A DNA stretch of 64,000 bases, taken from the NCBI GenBank assembly GCA_025362395.1, contig JANYGK010000005.1, positions 1 through 64,000 on the forward strand, given 5' to 3'. Position numbers and translations under genes: made by a program. This DNA is from Bacteroidota bacterium (GTDB lineage Bacteria; Bacteroidota; Bacteroidia; B-17B0; Aurantibacillaceae). Below, piece by piece: positions 36,487-45,659 of this stretch (positions are counted from its first letter, which is position 1; every line of letters begins with the position of its first letter). The notes beneath the pieces were generated by a model. The model searched no databases, was not told where the DNA came from, and worked only from the letters and a program-made list of their open reading frames with translations.

Positions 36487-36517
36487 AAACCACACACCAT
36501 TATATGATGTGTGGTTT
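36487..36517 (-). terminator. Terminator of the DUF1328 gene
   Basis: AAACCACACA-C-CAT / ATG-A-TGTGTGGTTT, 13 paired bases, 8 nt after the stop on the minus strand. Confidence 0.75.
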
Positions 36518-36524
36518 ATATTCT

Positions 36525-36695
36525 TTACTTCTTTTTAAGTAAGGTTCCTCCCGCTATAAGCGTAACAAGGAACAGTACAATAAATATAAAGAATAGTATT
36601 TTTGCAATGCCCGCAGCGCCTGCTGCTATTCCCGTAAATCCAAATAGTGCCGCTACAATAGCAACTACTAAAAATATTAATGTCCAGCGTAACAT
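36525..36695 (-). CDS. DUF1328 (UPF0391) membrane protein
   Basis: 56 residues from ATG 36695; an upstream in-frame ATG would add 21 residues foreign to the family. '[36 protein letters not shown]..' is the standard two-helix UPF0391 sequence, ending in LLKKK. Members are stress-inducible inner-membrane proteins of unknown role. A minus-strand GGCAT (36744-36748) lies 49 nt upstream. Confidence 0.93.
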   Translation of the reverse strand: MLRWTLIFLVVAIVAALFGFTGIAAGAAGIAKILFFIFIVLFLVTLIAGGTLLKKK

Positions 36696-36872
36696 AGTGT
36701 TTAGTTTTAAAAGTGAGTAATGGGTTAATAATAAGTATACAGTATGCCTTTGAAACAATAGTGCCGAATTTTTTACCGCTGTAATTTTTTGGAAATCAGC
36801 ACCTTAAATTTATATACCGGGAAAGGCTTTTTGATAAGTAGTAGAAATAATTCCACACTAATGCTATATTAC

Positions 36873-38243
36873 TTATGCTATTGGGAAAAACAGTGTGATG
36901 GTAAGTCCGTGCGGTTTATTGCTTTTAGCGGTAATCCACCCGGTGTGGTTAAGCATGATACGCTTACAAAAGCTAAGCCCCATACCGGTTTGCATCGCAT
37001 CAGGCCGGTTGTTTTGTTCTATTTTTTGGAACAGATCAAACACCTTATGGTGATATTCGTTATCAATCCCTCTGCCATTATCACTTATATTAATGGTATA
37101 ATATTTTTTTTGATTGAGATCCTTGTACTTATTTTCTTTGGCATAATAAACCTCTCCCCATACATGTATATAAAGTTTTCTATCGGGGTGCTGAAAGTGG
37201 ATACTATTGCTTATAATGTTATTAAATAAAAGTTTTAATTGATGCGGATCAGCATCTATAGGGCTCAGCGGATCGATCTTTATTTCGAATTGATTTTCTT
37301 TTTTATAATTATCCGCTACGTTTTTTATGACGCTGCTTACATCAATAGCTTCACTCCTTCCCACATCAGATAAGATTTGGTAATAATTTACAATAATATT
37401 ATTGATCGCCTGTTGTTGGTTATAAATTTGCTTTATCCTGTTTATTTGTTCGTTCAACTGTTCACCGTCAAGGTCTTTTTTATACTGCAGCCTGTCTATC
37501 ATTAACTGCACCTTACGCATCGGCTCCTGCAAATTGTGTGTACTTGCAATGGTAAGCTCCTTTACTTCATTATTAAGGATGTTAAGTTTATGTACTTTAT
37601 CTTCCAAATTAAACCGGTGAGTTTCGCTCGTGTTATAAAAACTAATGATAGCAATAGCTGCAATACAGCATACAGTAAACGAAATCGTTAATGATGCAAA
37701 ACTGCTTTTCCTACTTTCCTTATTATTAAGCGCTTTAAATTCCTTACGTTCCGTTAGTAAATAGGTTTCATTATTTTTAATATTACCAATGATGCGCCTG
37801 ATCTTATTCATATAAATATTACTTTCATGAAACCGGTACAGCGTCATGGTATCATCGTCATTAATAGCCAAATTAGTTTTTAATAATTTTAATTGAATAT
37901 TAATAATGCTCTTTAACGTATCTAAACTTTTTTGCTGTACAAAGCTGTCATACGTAAGGTAATCCAGCTCTAAAAATATACCCGGTATGCCTTTAAGTTC
38001 GCCAAGATAATTCTCTAAAAATATGGGATCATGCGTCAATAAAAAGCCCCTTTGCCCCGTTTCGGCATTTAACAGGTTTTGTTCCAGCTTGTTAGTTTGA
38101 ATGATGACCCGGTATGAATTGTCGACACGCGCACTATATTTTTCCAAGGCATTTAATTTGCTTAAGTAGAAAAATGATACTCCCAAAAGCACAAACAAAG
38201 CCAAACAGATGCAAAAATAAATGACTAAGCGCTTTTTTTTCAT
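36873..38243 (-). CDS. CHASE3-type membrane histidine kinase
   Basis: 456 residues from ATG 38243 (MKKKRL..), which places the first membrane helix at about 8-26; a longer frame to 38321 would overlap the divergent regulator's start. The CHASE3-like extracytoplasmic domain has 'NAETGQRGFLLTHDPIFLENY', then helix 2 ('FASLTISFTVCCIAAIAIISFY'). The DHp motif is 'ASTHNLQEPMRKVQ' and the ATPase boxes are 'NNIISNSIHF', 'DNGRGIDNEY' and 'GMGLSFCKRI'. It is divergent from the NtrC-type regulator, its likely partner. Confidence 0.93.
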   Translation of the reverse strand: MKKKRLVIYFCICLALFVLLGVSFFYLSKLNALEKYSARVDNSYRVIIQTNKLEQNLLNAETGQRGFLLTHDPIFLENYLGELKGIPGIFLELDYLTYDSFVQQKSLDTLKSIINIQLKLLKTNLAINDDDTMTLYRFHESNIYMNKIRRIIGNIKNNETYLLTERKEFKALNNKESRKSSFASLTISFTVCCIAAIAIISFYNTSETHRFNLEDKVHKLNILNNEVKELTIASTHNLQEPMRKVQLMIDRLQYKKDLDGEQLNEQINRIKQIYNQQQAINNIIVNYYQILSDVGRSEAIDVSSVIKNVADNYKKENQFEIKIDPLSPIDADPHQLKLLFNNIISNSIHFQHPDRKLYIHVWGEVYYAKENKYKDLNQKKYYTINISDNGRGIDNEYHHKVFDLFQKIEQNNRPDAMQTGMGLSFCKRIMLNHTGWITAKSNKPHGLTITLFFPIA

Positions 38244-38289
38244 ATTTTTACCGGGGTAGTAAGCTATAAAGTTAAATAAAAACAGATAT

Positions 38290-39756
38290 ATGAGCAATAT
38301 TTTAGTAATTGATGACGACACAGATATTTGTATGTTACTAAACAGATATCTTTCTAAAAATGGATTTAATGTTACTACTGCTTATACCGGAAAAGCAGCT
38401 CTGGAAAGTATTACTAATCAAATACCGGATATTGTTTTATGTGATTTTAGGTTGGATGATATGAACGGCAGTGAGTTACTTGAAAAAATTAAACAGGTAA
38501 ACTCTGCTATACCCGTTATAATAATGACAGGCTACAGTGATGTTAGAACCGCTGTTAACATTATGAAATCGGGAGCGTTTGATTATGTTACAAAACCTTT
38601 ATTACCTGAAGAAATCTTACATACTTTAAAAAGAGCTTTGGCAGAAAGTAAATCGGACCCGCTGGCAGGCGAAGCCTCGGTTAAAGAATCGGTTGTAGAA
38701 ACACCGGATACTAAAAAGCCGAAAAAATATAAAAGTAAATATGTATTCGGTAAAAGCCCGATTTTTAAAATTATACTGGAGCAGATACAATTGGTAGCGC
38801 CTACCAATTTCAGTATTATAATTTACGGAGAAAGCGGTAGCGGTAAAGAATCTGTTGCTAATGAAATACACAACAACAGCGCAAGGGCACATAAGCCTTT
38901 TGTAGCGATTGATTGCGGGGCCTTATCAAAAGAGCTTGCAAGCAGTGAATTATTCGGTCATGAAAAAGGATCGTTTACAGGCGCCATTAATCAAAAAATA
39001 GGAAGCTTTGAATTAGCCAATGGCGGAACTATATTTTTAGATGAAATTGCCAATTTATCATACGATATACAAATGGCTTTACTGCGTGTGGTGCAGGAGC
39101 GTAAAATGCGCCGTGTAGGAGGCGTTAAGGATATTGATTTAGATGTAAGAATTATTGTAGCAAGTAATGAACGGTTATCAGAATCGGCGAAAAAAGGAAA
39201 ATTTAGAGAGGATCTATATCACCGATTCAATGAATTCAGTATTGAAGTGCCGCCTTTAAGAAATCGCCGCGAAGATATTATGTTATTTGCCGATGTATTT
39301 TTAGAAAAAACAAACGGTGAGCTTAATAAATCAGTGAAAGGTTTTTCTGATGAAGTAACCCGAATTTTTAACCAGTATTCATGGCCGGGTAACTTAAGGG
39401 AATTAAATAATGTGGTAAAACGCTCCACGCTTTTAACCGCAGGCGACCTTGTACAAATTTCTTCATTACCTTTTGAAATAACCCACTATGACCGGTTAAA
39501 TTTTGAACCTGAATCTACAATCGCTCCTGAACCCCGTAATAACGGGTATGCTGTAGCTGAACAACCTAAAAAAGTACTTCCCCTAAGCGATCAGGGAATG
39601 AAACATGCCTCTATAGACGCTGAATTTGAACTGATCGTAGAAGCACTTAAAAAATGTAATTACAATAAAAGTAAAGCGGCCCAACTTTTAAATATCGACA
39701 GAAAAACCCTTTATAATAAAATGAAGCAATACAAGGAATTTAACGGCGAACTATAA
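38290..39756 (+). CDS. NtrC-family sigma-54-dependent response regulator
   Basis: 488 residues: receiver (D8-D10, phospho-acceptor D52, K102 in 'YVTKPLLPEE'), AAA+ domain with Walker A 'GESGSGKE' (180-187), the sigma-54-contacting loop 'GSFTGA' (227-232), Walker B 'GGTIFLDEIANLS', and a Fis-type helix-turn-helix at the end ('CNYNKSKAAQLLNIDRKTLYNKMK'). It activates transcription from sigma-54 promoters. The next gene starts 1 nt after its stop, so the kinase downstream is in the same operon. Confidence 0.96.
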   Translation: MSNILVIDDDTDICMLLNRYLSKNGFNVTTAYTGKAALESITNQIPDIVLCDFRLDDMNGSELLEKIKQVNSAIPVIIMTGYSDVRTAVNIMKSGAFDYVTKPLLPEEILHTLKRALAESKSDPLAGEASVKESVVETPDTKKPKKYKSKYVFGKSPIFKIILEQIQLVAPTNFSIIIYGESGSGKESVANEIHNNSARAHKPFVAIDCGALSKELASSELFGHEKGSFTGAINQKIGSFELANGGTIFLDEIANLSYDIQMALLRVVQERKMRRVGGVKDIDLDVRIIVASNERLSESAKKGKFREDLYHRFNEFSIEVPPLRNRREDIMLFADVFLEKTNGELNKSVKGFSDEVTRIFNQYSWPGNLRELNNVVKRSTLLTAGDLVQISSLPFEITHYDRLNFEPESTIAPEPRNNGYAVAEQPKKVLPLSDQGMKHASIDAEFELIVEALKKCNYNKSKAAQLLNIDRKTLYNKMKQYKEFNGEL

Positions 39757-39757
39757 C

Positions 39758-40909
39758 ATGCAAAGCAATAATCTTTCTGTAGAAAAATTTTCACATATTT
39801 TTCCTCACATGGAAAATATTCTACAATTTGGTGCATATTGCTATAATGTAGAAACGAAGGATGTACAGTGGAGTAAAGGAATGTACGATATATTAGGTAC
39901 AAAGTACGATCCGGAAAATACCTCTGACCTGTTCTATAAATACATTCATAAAGATGAAGTTGATTTTGTAAAATCAGAAATTGAAAATTCATTGACTCAT
40001 AAAGAGCCGTATCGCGTTGAGTTTTCAATTACCAATGAGTTGGGTATTTTTAGAAGAATTTATGCCGAAAATTTTATTAAGTTCAATGATAAAGGAGATG
40101 TCATTGAATATTGCGGAATTATAAAAGACGTTACTGAAAATTACAGGTTTAAAAAAGCGCTCGAACAAAAAATAGAACAGCTCGATAAATCAAATAATAA
40201 TCTGCAGGAATTTGTTTATGTGGCTTCACATGATCTACAGGAGCCGCTTCGAAAAATTTCTACATTTACTGAACGTTTAGACAGTAAGTACTCTGAATCA
40301 CTTAACGAAGACGGGAAAGCATACATTAAACGCATTACTAATTCAGCTTCAAACATGCAAACGCTTCTCGAAGATTTGTTAGATTTTTCGAAACTTACCT
40401 TTGATGAAAAAAAATATCAACAACTTAATTTACAAAGTTGTATTGACAGTGTATTAACTGATCTGGAATTAAAAATAGAGGAGTCTAAAACATCTGTCAA
40501 CTGCTCCGAAACAGCTGAAATAGAGGCATATTCTTCACAGATACGTCAACTCTTTACAAACCTTATCAATAACTCCATTAAATTTAGGAAGGAACATGAA
40601 GCGCCCGTTATAAAAATAGCCTGTAATAATATTAACCATAATGAATACCCGGACCTTCCCCTCATTAGAAATAAAAAATATATTAAGATCATTGTAGAAG
40701 ATAACGGGATTGGTTTTGACGAAGAATTTTCAGAACGTATCTTCAAAATATTTCAAAGACTGCATGGTAAAGCGGAATACAAGGGTTCAGGAATCGGATT
40801 GGCTATTTGTAAAAAAATAGTAGATAACCACCATGGTTTTATTTTCGCAAACAGTAGGGTCAATGTAGGCTCAAGCTTTACTATTATACTCCCCGAAACA
40901 CAATCATAA
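39758..40909 (+). CDS. PAS-domain histidine kinase
   Basis: 383 residues, soluble. A PAS_3-type domain (about 20-135; 'MYDILGTKYDPENT', 'YKYIHKDEVDFVKSEIE', 'YCGIIKDVTENYR'), a coiled coil, then DHp with 'VYVASHDLQEPLRKI' and an ATPase with 'NLINNSIKF', 'EDNGIGFDEEF' and 'GSGIGLAICKKI'. Located directly between the NtrC-type regulator and the receiver-kinase; all three are probably co-transcribed. Start confirmed by the single-base gap after the preceding stop. Confidence 0.95.
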   Translation: MQSNNLSVEKFSHIFPHMENILQFGAYCYNVETKDVQWSKGMYDILGTKYDPENTSDLFYKYIHKDEVDFVKSEIENSLTHKEPYRVEFSITNELGIFRRIYAENFIKFNDKGDVIEYCGIIKDVTENYRFKKALEQKIEQLDKSNNNLQEFVYVASHDLQEPLRKISTFTERLDSKYSESLNEDGKAYIKRITNSASNMQTLLEDLLDFSKLTFDEKKYQQLNLQSCIDSVLTDLELKIEESKTSVNCSETAEIEAYSSQIRQLFTNLINNSIKFRKEHEAPVIKIACNNINHNEYPDLPLIRNKKYIKIIVEDNGIGFDEEFSERIFKIFQRLHGKAEYKGSGIGLAICKKIVDNHHGFIFANSRVNVGSSFTIILPETQS

Positions 40910-40914
40910 CGTTT

Positions 40915-42342
40915 ATGGTATCAGACTTAAAAATATTAATTATAGATGACGACGAAGATGATTTTTTTATTACTTCACAATACCTCGAAGACATTGACGC
41001 TTTTAATGTAAACTGCAGTTGGAGCTATAATATAAATGATGCCCAACAAAAACTTGCATCTAACTCATACGACATTTATTTTTTAGATTACAGGCTTGGT
41101 GCTAAAACCGGCCTTGAGCTTTTAAAGGAAGCGGTTGATAACGGTTGCTATAAACCTATTATTTTACTTACCGGAAAAGGCACCGTAGAAATTGACAAGC
41201 TTGCCGTTGAGAACGGCGCTTACGATTACCTTATAAAAAGTGACCTTACCACCGAAAAGCTTGAACGTTGCTTGCGCTACGCTTACGAGCGTTATAAGAG
41301 CTTTAAAGTAATTAATGATAACGAAAAAAAGTACAGGCTTATATTTGAAAATGCCTTAAGCTTTATTTTTACCTGTGATCCGTTGCTACATTTCAGCGCA
41401 GCAAATCCGGCATCAGAATATTTATTGGGCTACACACCCGATGAGCTTAAAAATAAATCATTTTTAAGTTTTGTAGATGACAGCGATAAGCAGCAATTTA
41501 AAAAACTCATTATCGATAAAAAAAGTATCTATAACTATAATATTAAATTGATTACTCAGCACGGTGAAATAAAGACCGGCAATTTATCTTTAAATTATTT
41601 TGAAACTGATAACGAAAATGCTTATTGGCAGGGCATTATTTATGATGAAACGATGCGTGTGCAGGCGGAACAGGCCAAACTCCAATCAGAAAAACTGGAG
41701 GCCACATATCGGTTGGTGCGCACGTTAGCGCATGAGATCAGGAATCCGTTAACCAACATCGGGTTATCGTTGGAGGGCTTTATAGAAAAGGGGGTTCAGG
41801 ATGCTCAAAAGCCTTACGTTGATATTATTAAACGAGGCGCCGACCGTATTAATGATATTATTACGGAGCTTCTTCAATCAAGCAAAGCTATTGAGATAAG
41901 GCCCGAGCTCGTAGACCTGAACGCCTTACTAAGAGAAGTTATTTCCATTGCGCAGGACAGAATAGATCTTAAGAGAATTAAAACAGATATTTCTTTACTG
42001 AACTTTCCGGTGGTTAGAACCCTTGATAAAGAAAAATTTAAAATAGCTATTCTAAACCTGGTGGTTAATGCCGTAGAGGCAATGGGAGGTGAAGAAAGCT
42101 TGCTAACCGTTAGCCTTAACCAAAATTTAGAACAAACCATTATTTTAATAAAGGATAATGGTTCGGGTATTAAAGAAGAAGATTTAAAAATGTTATTTGA
42201 ACCCTATTTCACCACTAAAAAAAGTGGGATGGGTCTTGGTTTGGTTTCAACACTTAATATCATAAAATCTCATAAAGCCCATATTGAAGTAGAGTCCAAG
42301 CCTTGGGTTGGAACCACATTCAGGGTTATTTTTCAGAATTAG
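40915..42342 (+). CDS. Receiver-PAS-histidine kinase hybrid
   Basis: 475 residues: an N-terminal receiver (acidic 'IIDDDEDDFFI', D59-type acceptor in 'YFLDYRLGAKTG', lysine in 'DYLIKSDL'), PAS (about 135-255), then a kinase with 'RTLAHEIRNPLTNIGLSLEGF', 'NLVVNAVEAM', 'DNGSGIKEEDLKMLFEPYFTTKKSGMGLGL'. The kinase part is of the NtrB-like HisKA class, different from the two neighbours. The receiver-first order suggests it is switched by phosphorelay from the upstream kinase. Confidence 0.95.
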   Translation: MVSDLKILIIDDDEDDFFITSQYLEDIDAFNVNCSWSYNINDAQQKLASNSYDIYFLDYRLGAKTGLELLKEAVDNGCYKPIILLTGKGTVEIDKLAVENGAYDYLIKSDLTTEKLERCLRYAYERYKSFKVINDNEKKYRLIFENALSFIFTCDPLLHFSAANPASEYLLGYTPDELKNKSFLSFVDDSDKQQFKKLIIDKKSIYNYNIKLITQHGEIKTGNLSLNYFETDNENAYWQGIIYDETMRVQAEQAKLQSEKLEATYRLVRTLAHEIRNPLTNIGLSLEGFIEKGVQDAQKPYVDIIKRGADRINDIITELLQSSKAIEIRPELVDLNALLREVISIAQDRIDLKRIKTDISLLNFPVVRTLDKEKFKIAILNLVVNAVEAMGGEESLLTVSLNQNLEQTIILIKDNGSGIKEEDLKMLFEPYFTTKKSGMGLGLVSTLNIIKSHKAHIEVESKPWVGTTFRVIFQN

Positions 42343-42451
42343 CGCTGAGTATATAGTTCCACATTTGTTTGCAAAAACTACCTTTCTTATACCTCTTTAA
42401 TGCATTATGTTTGGCATTTTAATTGAAAAAGCTATTATATAAATCAATGCA

Positions 42452-42946
42452 ATGGGTACTTCAGAAACTAATAAAGATCTAATAATCATGTTGAACGATC
42501 TGGCTATAATACATAACGACCGTAAAGAAGGATACAAAAAAGCAGAGATGCAAGTGGGTAATAATAGCGATTTACAGTCTATTTTTAAAGATAAATCGCA
42601 ACAAAGTACCGGGTTTAGCAATGAATTAAAGTTACATATACAAGTGTTAGGCGGAAATTTTAATGAAGAAACAAGTTTAGCGGGAAAATTATTACGAACT
42701 TGGATGAGCATTAAAAATACGGTTAAGCCTAATGACAGTACCTCAATTTTAGACAGCTGTGAATTTGGTGAGGATGCTGCCATTAAAGCTTATGATTATG
42801 CTTTAAGATCAAATACAGAGATACCCGCACAAATAAGGCAGCATTTATTAGAGCAACAAACTGCTATCAAAAAGTCGAATGATTTGATTAAGAAATACAG
42901 AGACCTTAATTTAAACCATTTTAATTATAATAAAAGTTTTACATAA
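42452..42946 (+). CDS. PA2169-family four-helix-bundle protein (DUF2383)
   Basis: 164 residues with the family's 'LNDLAIIHNDRKEGYKKAEMQV' N-terminal helix, 'STGFSNELKLHIQVLGGN' and 'CEFGEDAAIKAYDYAL' helices; a ferritin-like bundle lacking an obvious di-iron set. Genes of this type respond to stress in other bacteria. TTGGCATTTTAATTGA (42411-42426), close to a sigma-54 or related element, lies 26 nt upstream of the ATG. Confidence 0.88.
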   Translation: MGTSETNKDLIIMLNDLAIIHNDRKEGYKKAEMQVGNNSDLQSIFKDKSQQSTGFSNELKLHIQVLGGNFNEETSLAGKLLRTWMSIKNTVKPNDSTSILDSCEFGEDAAIKAYDYALRSNTEIPAQIRQHLLEQQTAIKKSNDLIKKYRDLNLNHFNYNKSFT

Positions 42947-43080
42947 TTAGAGTGCCTGGACATGGCATACGCACAGGCTCTAAGTTTATACCCGACATTA
43001 TTACATCTTTATATTACCCTTCCGGATGACAAATAAATAATGGGGCCTTTATTTTTATTAAACACTATAATAATTAATAT

Positions 43081-43572
43081 ATGACAACTTTTACTAAACA
43101 TATTGATTTTAAAAGACTTGCAGGGGCTATTGTTCTTTGTGAAGTGATAGGCGCTGTAGCCGGATTTTTTACGGTTAACGCTATCAAAAACTGGTATATG
43201 TATTTGAATAAACCGACATTTAATCCACCAAACTGGATATTTGGCCCCGTATGGACTTTATTGTATTTGCTAATGGGTGTTGCCTTTTACAATTCACTTA
43301 AGAGTGAAAACAAACATTCATCCGCTTATAAAAATAGTATCGTTTTATTTTGGGTACAGCTTACCTTAAATTTATTTTGGACTATTGCTTTTTTCGGTTT
43401 ACGAAATCCGGAACTGGCATTTGCAATTATAATTTTATTAATAGCAGCTATCTCATTTTGGATTATGCAATTGCAAAAAGTACACAGAACATCCGCATAC
43501 TTGCAGGTTCCTTATTTATTATGGTGTTGTTTTGCTATAGTATTAAACTATTATATCATTCATTTAAATTAA
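43081..43572 (+). CDS. tspO: TspO/MBR family protein
   Basis: 163 residues with five membrane helices. The signature 'WYMYLNKPTFNPPNWIFGPVWTLLYLLMGVAFY' covers the W-x-P-x-F and P-P-x-W/F motifs that line the porphyrin/cholesterol pocket. Its location is the membrane. TspO is a stress-related porphyrin- or heme-binding protein, sometimes regulating tetrapyrrole levels; no tetrapyrrole genes are adjacent. Confidence 0.95.
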   Translation: MTTFTKHIDFKRLAGAIVLCEVIGAVAGFFTVNAIKNWYMYLNKPTFNPPNWIFGPVWTLLYLLMGVAFYNSLKSENKHSSAYKNSIVLFWVQLTLNLFWTIAFFGLRNPELAFAIIILLIAAISFWIMQLQKVHRTSAYLQVPYLLWCCFAIVLNYYIIHLN

Positions 43573-43577
43573 AAAAA

Positions 43578-43685
43578 ATGCAATACATCAGTTTCGAATT
43601 ATTAACGTTTTATACATCAGTTATTATTTTGGTATCGGTATTGAAGCAAGGAAAAAGAAAACACCATATACATCCTAAACACTAA
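43578..43685 (+). CDS. Possible 35-residue membrane peptide
   Basis: ATG 43578 follows an A-rich leader 5 nt after tspO. One hydrophobic stretch ('YISFELLTFYTSVIILVSVL') and a His/Lys-rich tail ('KQGKRKHHIHPKH'). It ends 11 nt before the next gene, so it fits neatly in the operon, but length alone makes it uncertain. Confidence 0.35.
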   Translation: MQYISFELLTFYTSVIILVSVLKQGKRKHHIHPKH

Positions 43686-43696
43686 AACGATAACCC

Positions 43697-44143
43697 ATGA
43701 AAACTAAATTTGTTGCTATTGCCGCTTTATTTGCAATGCTTGCTACCACAGGCTTCACATCATGCTCAGAATCTAAAAAAGAAGAGGTTTCCGAAAATAT
43801 TGATCAAACTACCAAGGAACTTGATACCAAAATGGAAGAAACAAAAGATGATGTTAAAAAACAGCGTGATGAATTTGTTGCCGAGGTAAATACAAAAATT
43901 GAAAAGAATAAGCAGGACATCGCTGATTTAAAAGCGAAAGCAAAAGATAAAAAAGGTGAAGCGCGTAAAAAATATGATGAAGAAATAGATGATCTTGAAA
44001 AAAGAAATGATAAAATGAAAGCTAAGCTTGATGATTATAAAGATGATTCAAAGGAACACTGGAAAAGCTTTAAAGAAGAATTTAACCATGATATGGATGG
44101 CTTAGGGCACGCTATTGGTGATGTTTTTAAAGATAATAAGTAA
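43697..44143 (+). CDS. Coiled-coil lipoprotein
   Basis: 148 residues: lipobox 'GFTSCSESK' at about residue 23, then an almost uninterrupted charged helix (35-130) of Lys/Glu/Asp heptads ('ELDTKMEETKDDVKKQRDEF', 'IADLKAKAKDKKGEARKKYD'), ending in 'HDMDGLGHAIGDVFKDNK'. Comparable Bacteroidota lipoproteins are envelope-located; function unknown. It follows tspO in the same direction. Confidence 0.85.
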   Translation: MKTKFVAIAALFAMLATTGFTSCSESKKEEVSENIDQTTKELDTKMEETKDDVKKQRDEFVAEVNTKIEKNKQDIADLKAKAKDKKGEARKKYDEEIDDLEKRNDKMKAKLDDYKDDSKEHWKSFKEEFNHDMDGLGHAIGDVFKDNK

Positions 44144-44165
44144 AACATAATGCGTAAAACAATTG

Positions 44166-44945
44166 CTAACGGATAGTAAATGTATCTCCGTCGTTTAAAA
44201 CGGGGAAAGCATCTCTGAACCGGCTTAAATCATTTAACGATATGCTAACGGTTTCGGTGCTGTCTTCGTTAGCAGTTGTTTTACTTACTATTTCCCCTTT
44301 CGGGTTAATAATAACTGAATCGCCTGTATGGTTAAAATGATTTGCATCTTCACCTATACGGTTTACTCCAACTACATAACATTGGTTTTCTATGGCCCTT
44401 GCAATTAGCAGTTGTTTCCAAGGGTAGCTTCGTACTTCAGGCCAGTTTGCCACATATATTAAAACATCGTAAGGCGCTTCTTTTATATTTTTACTCCAAA
44501 CCGGGAAACGCAGATCGTAACACACCAAGGGACAAATTTTCCAACCCTTATAATTAACTATTAATTTACCGGTTCCCCTAGTATAATGTTCATCTTCTTT
44601 TCCCATGCTAAACAAATGTCGTTTATCATAATATAAAAAAGTACCGTCGGGGTTTACCCAATATAAGCGATTGTAATATGTATTCATTTCTTTAACCGAA
44701 ACGCTTCCTGTAACAGCGCAATTTCTTTCTATTGCCATTTGCTGCATCCATTGTAAGCCTTTGCCTCCGCTCTCTTCAGCATGCATTTCAGGTTTCATGG
44801 TAAAGCCTGTAGTAAACATTTCAGGTAAAATTATAACATCGGTCGCCTCAGTAATTGCCGCAAACTTTTTGCTGAAATGCATTAAATTTTTATCGGGCTC
44901 TTCCCAATAAATAGTGCTTTGTATAAATGTAACGGTAAGGTTCAT
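44166..44945 (-). CDS. Omega-amidase (nitrilase superfamily, YafV-like)
   Basis: 259 residues with the Glu-Lys-Cys triad: E42 in 'IILPEMFTTGF', K108 in 'YYDKRHLFSMG', C142 in 'CPLVCYDLRFPVW'. The 'KRHLFSMGKEDEHYTRG' block points to omega-amidase, which hydrolyses 2-oxoglutaramate or 2-oxosuccinamate. This is the usual partner of glutamine/methionine transaminases, and one is the first gene of this same operon. It overlaps the preceding gene by 4 nt. Cytosolic. Confidence 0.93.
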   Translation of the reverse strand: MNLTVTFIQSTIYWEEPDKNLMHFSKKFAAITEATDVIILPEMFTTGFTMKPEMHAEESGGKGLQWMQQMAIERNCAVTGSVSVKEMNTYYNRLYWVNPDGTFLYYDKRHLFSMGKEDEHYTRGTGKLIVNYKGWKICPLVCYDLRFPVWSKNIKEAPYDVLIYVANWPEVRSYPWKQLLIARAIENQCYVVGVNRIGEDANHFNHTGDSVIINPKGEIVSKTTANEDSTETVSISLNDLSRFRDAFPVLNDGDTFTIR

Positions 44946-45619
44946 TTCATGACTTCTTTGTTATATAATTCAACTACCCTCCTTGCACTCTGTACCCTTT
45001 TTCGTTTAAACATGGGTGTTACAATTTGTGAGGCAATAAAAATTCCTATTGCGTTTAGGCTTAATGCAGAAGATACATTTATGTTTGAATTAGTTCGACC
45101 GGCCTGTGCCGAGGCTATTAAGCATACAATAGCAAGGGCAGGACCGCCAAACCCCGAAATATACTGATTGCTTTTATAATCGCGCGTTTCTATAATGGCT
45201 TTATCCAGTTCTTTATTTCTCCAGGTACGATTTTTATCTGTCGCTAAAAACAACATGCGTTTTTCAGCAATCTGCATATTATTATAGTAGTAAAGGCCTG
45301 CGCGCGGGTTTTCAATAATACCCGCCCGCAAAACCTGTAGTTCATTTTGTACAATTACCTGCGGGCGGGCAACCACAACAGGCCCTGAAACTATAAAAGA
45401 ATCTACCGCTCCGTTTAAAAACTTTATTTTTTTAATATCATTTTTATCAGAAATAAAAACAGGGCCATCCTGCATAGTAAACCGCTTATATTTAATTTCG
45501 GTAGCACTTATTTCCAACACTTTTACGGAAAGCAATTCACCGGTTCTTTTATAAATAGTATCCTGCGCTTGCGTAGCGCTGTAGACAAAAAAATGAAATA
45601 AGATAAGCGTATTTTTCAT
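44942..45619 (-). CDS. Exported paralogue C of a three-copy family
   Basis: 225 residues with a signal peptide (about 1-18, ending TQAQ). The domain 'DTIYKRTGELLSVKVLEISATEIKYKRF..QDGPVFISDKNDIKKIKFLNG' matches its two upstream neighbours. The C-terminal half has two hydrophobic segments ('FGGPALAIVCLIASAQAG', 'ALSLNAIGIFIASQIVTPMF'), probably membrane helices. Family unknown. Its stop overlaps the omega-amidase start, so translation is coupled. Confidence 0.8.
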   Translation of the reverse strand: MKNTLILFHFFVYSATQAQDTIYKRTGELLSVKVLEISATEIKYKRFTMQDGPVFISDKNDIKKIKFLNGAVDSFIVSGPVVVARPQVIVQNELQVLRAGIIENPRAGLYYYNNMQIAEKRMLFLATDKNRTWRNKELDKAIIETRDYKSNQYISGFGGPALAIVCLIASAQAGRTNSNINVSSALSLNAIGIFIASQIVTPMFKRKRVQSARRVVELYNKEVMK

Positions 45620-45659
45620 TAGATTAAATGTAAGTAAAAAGCATTAAATCCAATGCCGG

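Noticed and set aside
36789-37229. 146-codon frame on the plus strand
   Set aside because: Mostly antisense to the ATPase domain of the CHASE3 kinase.
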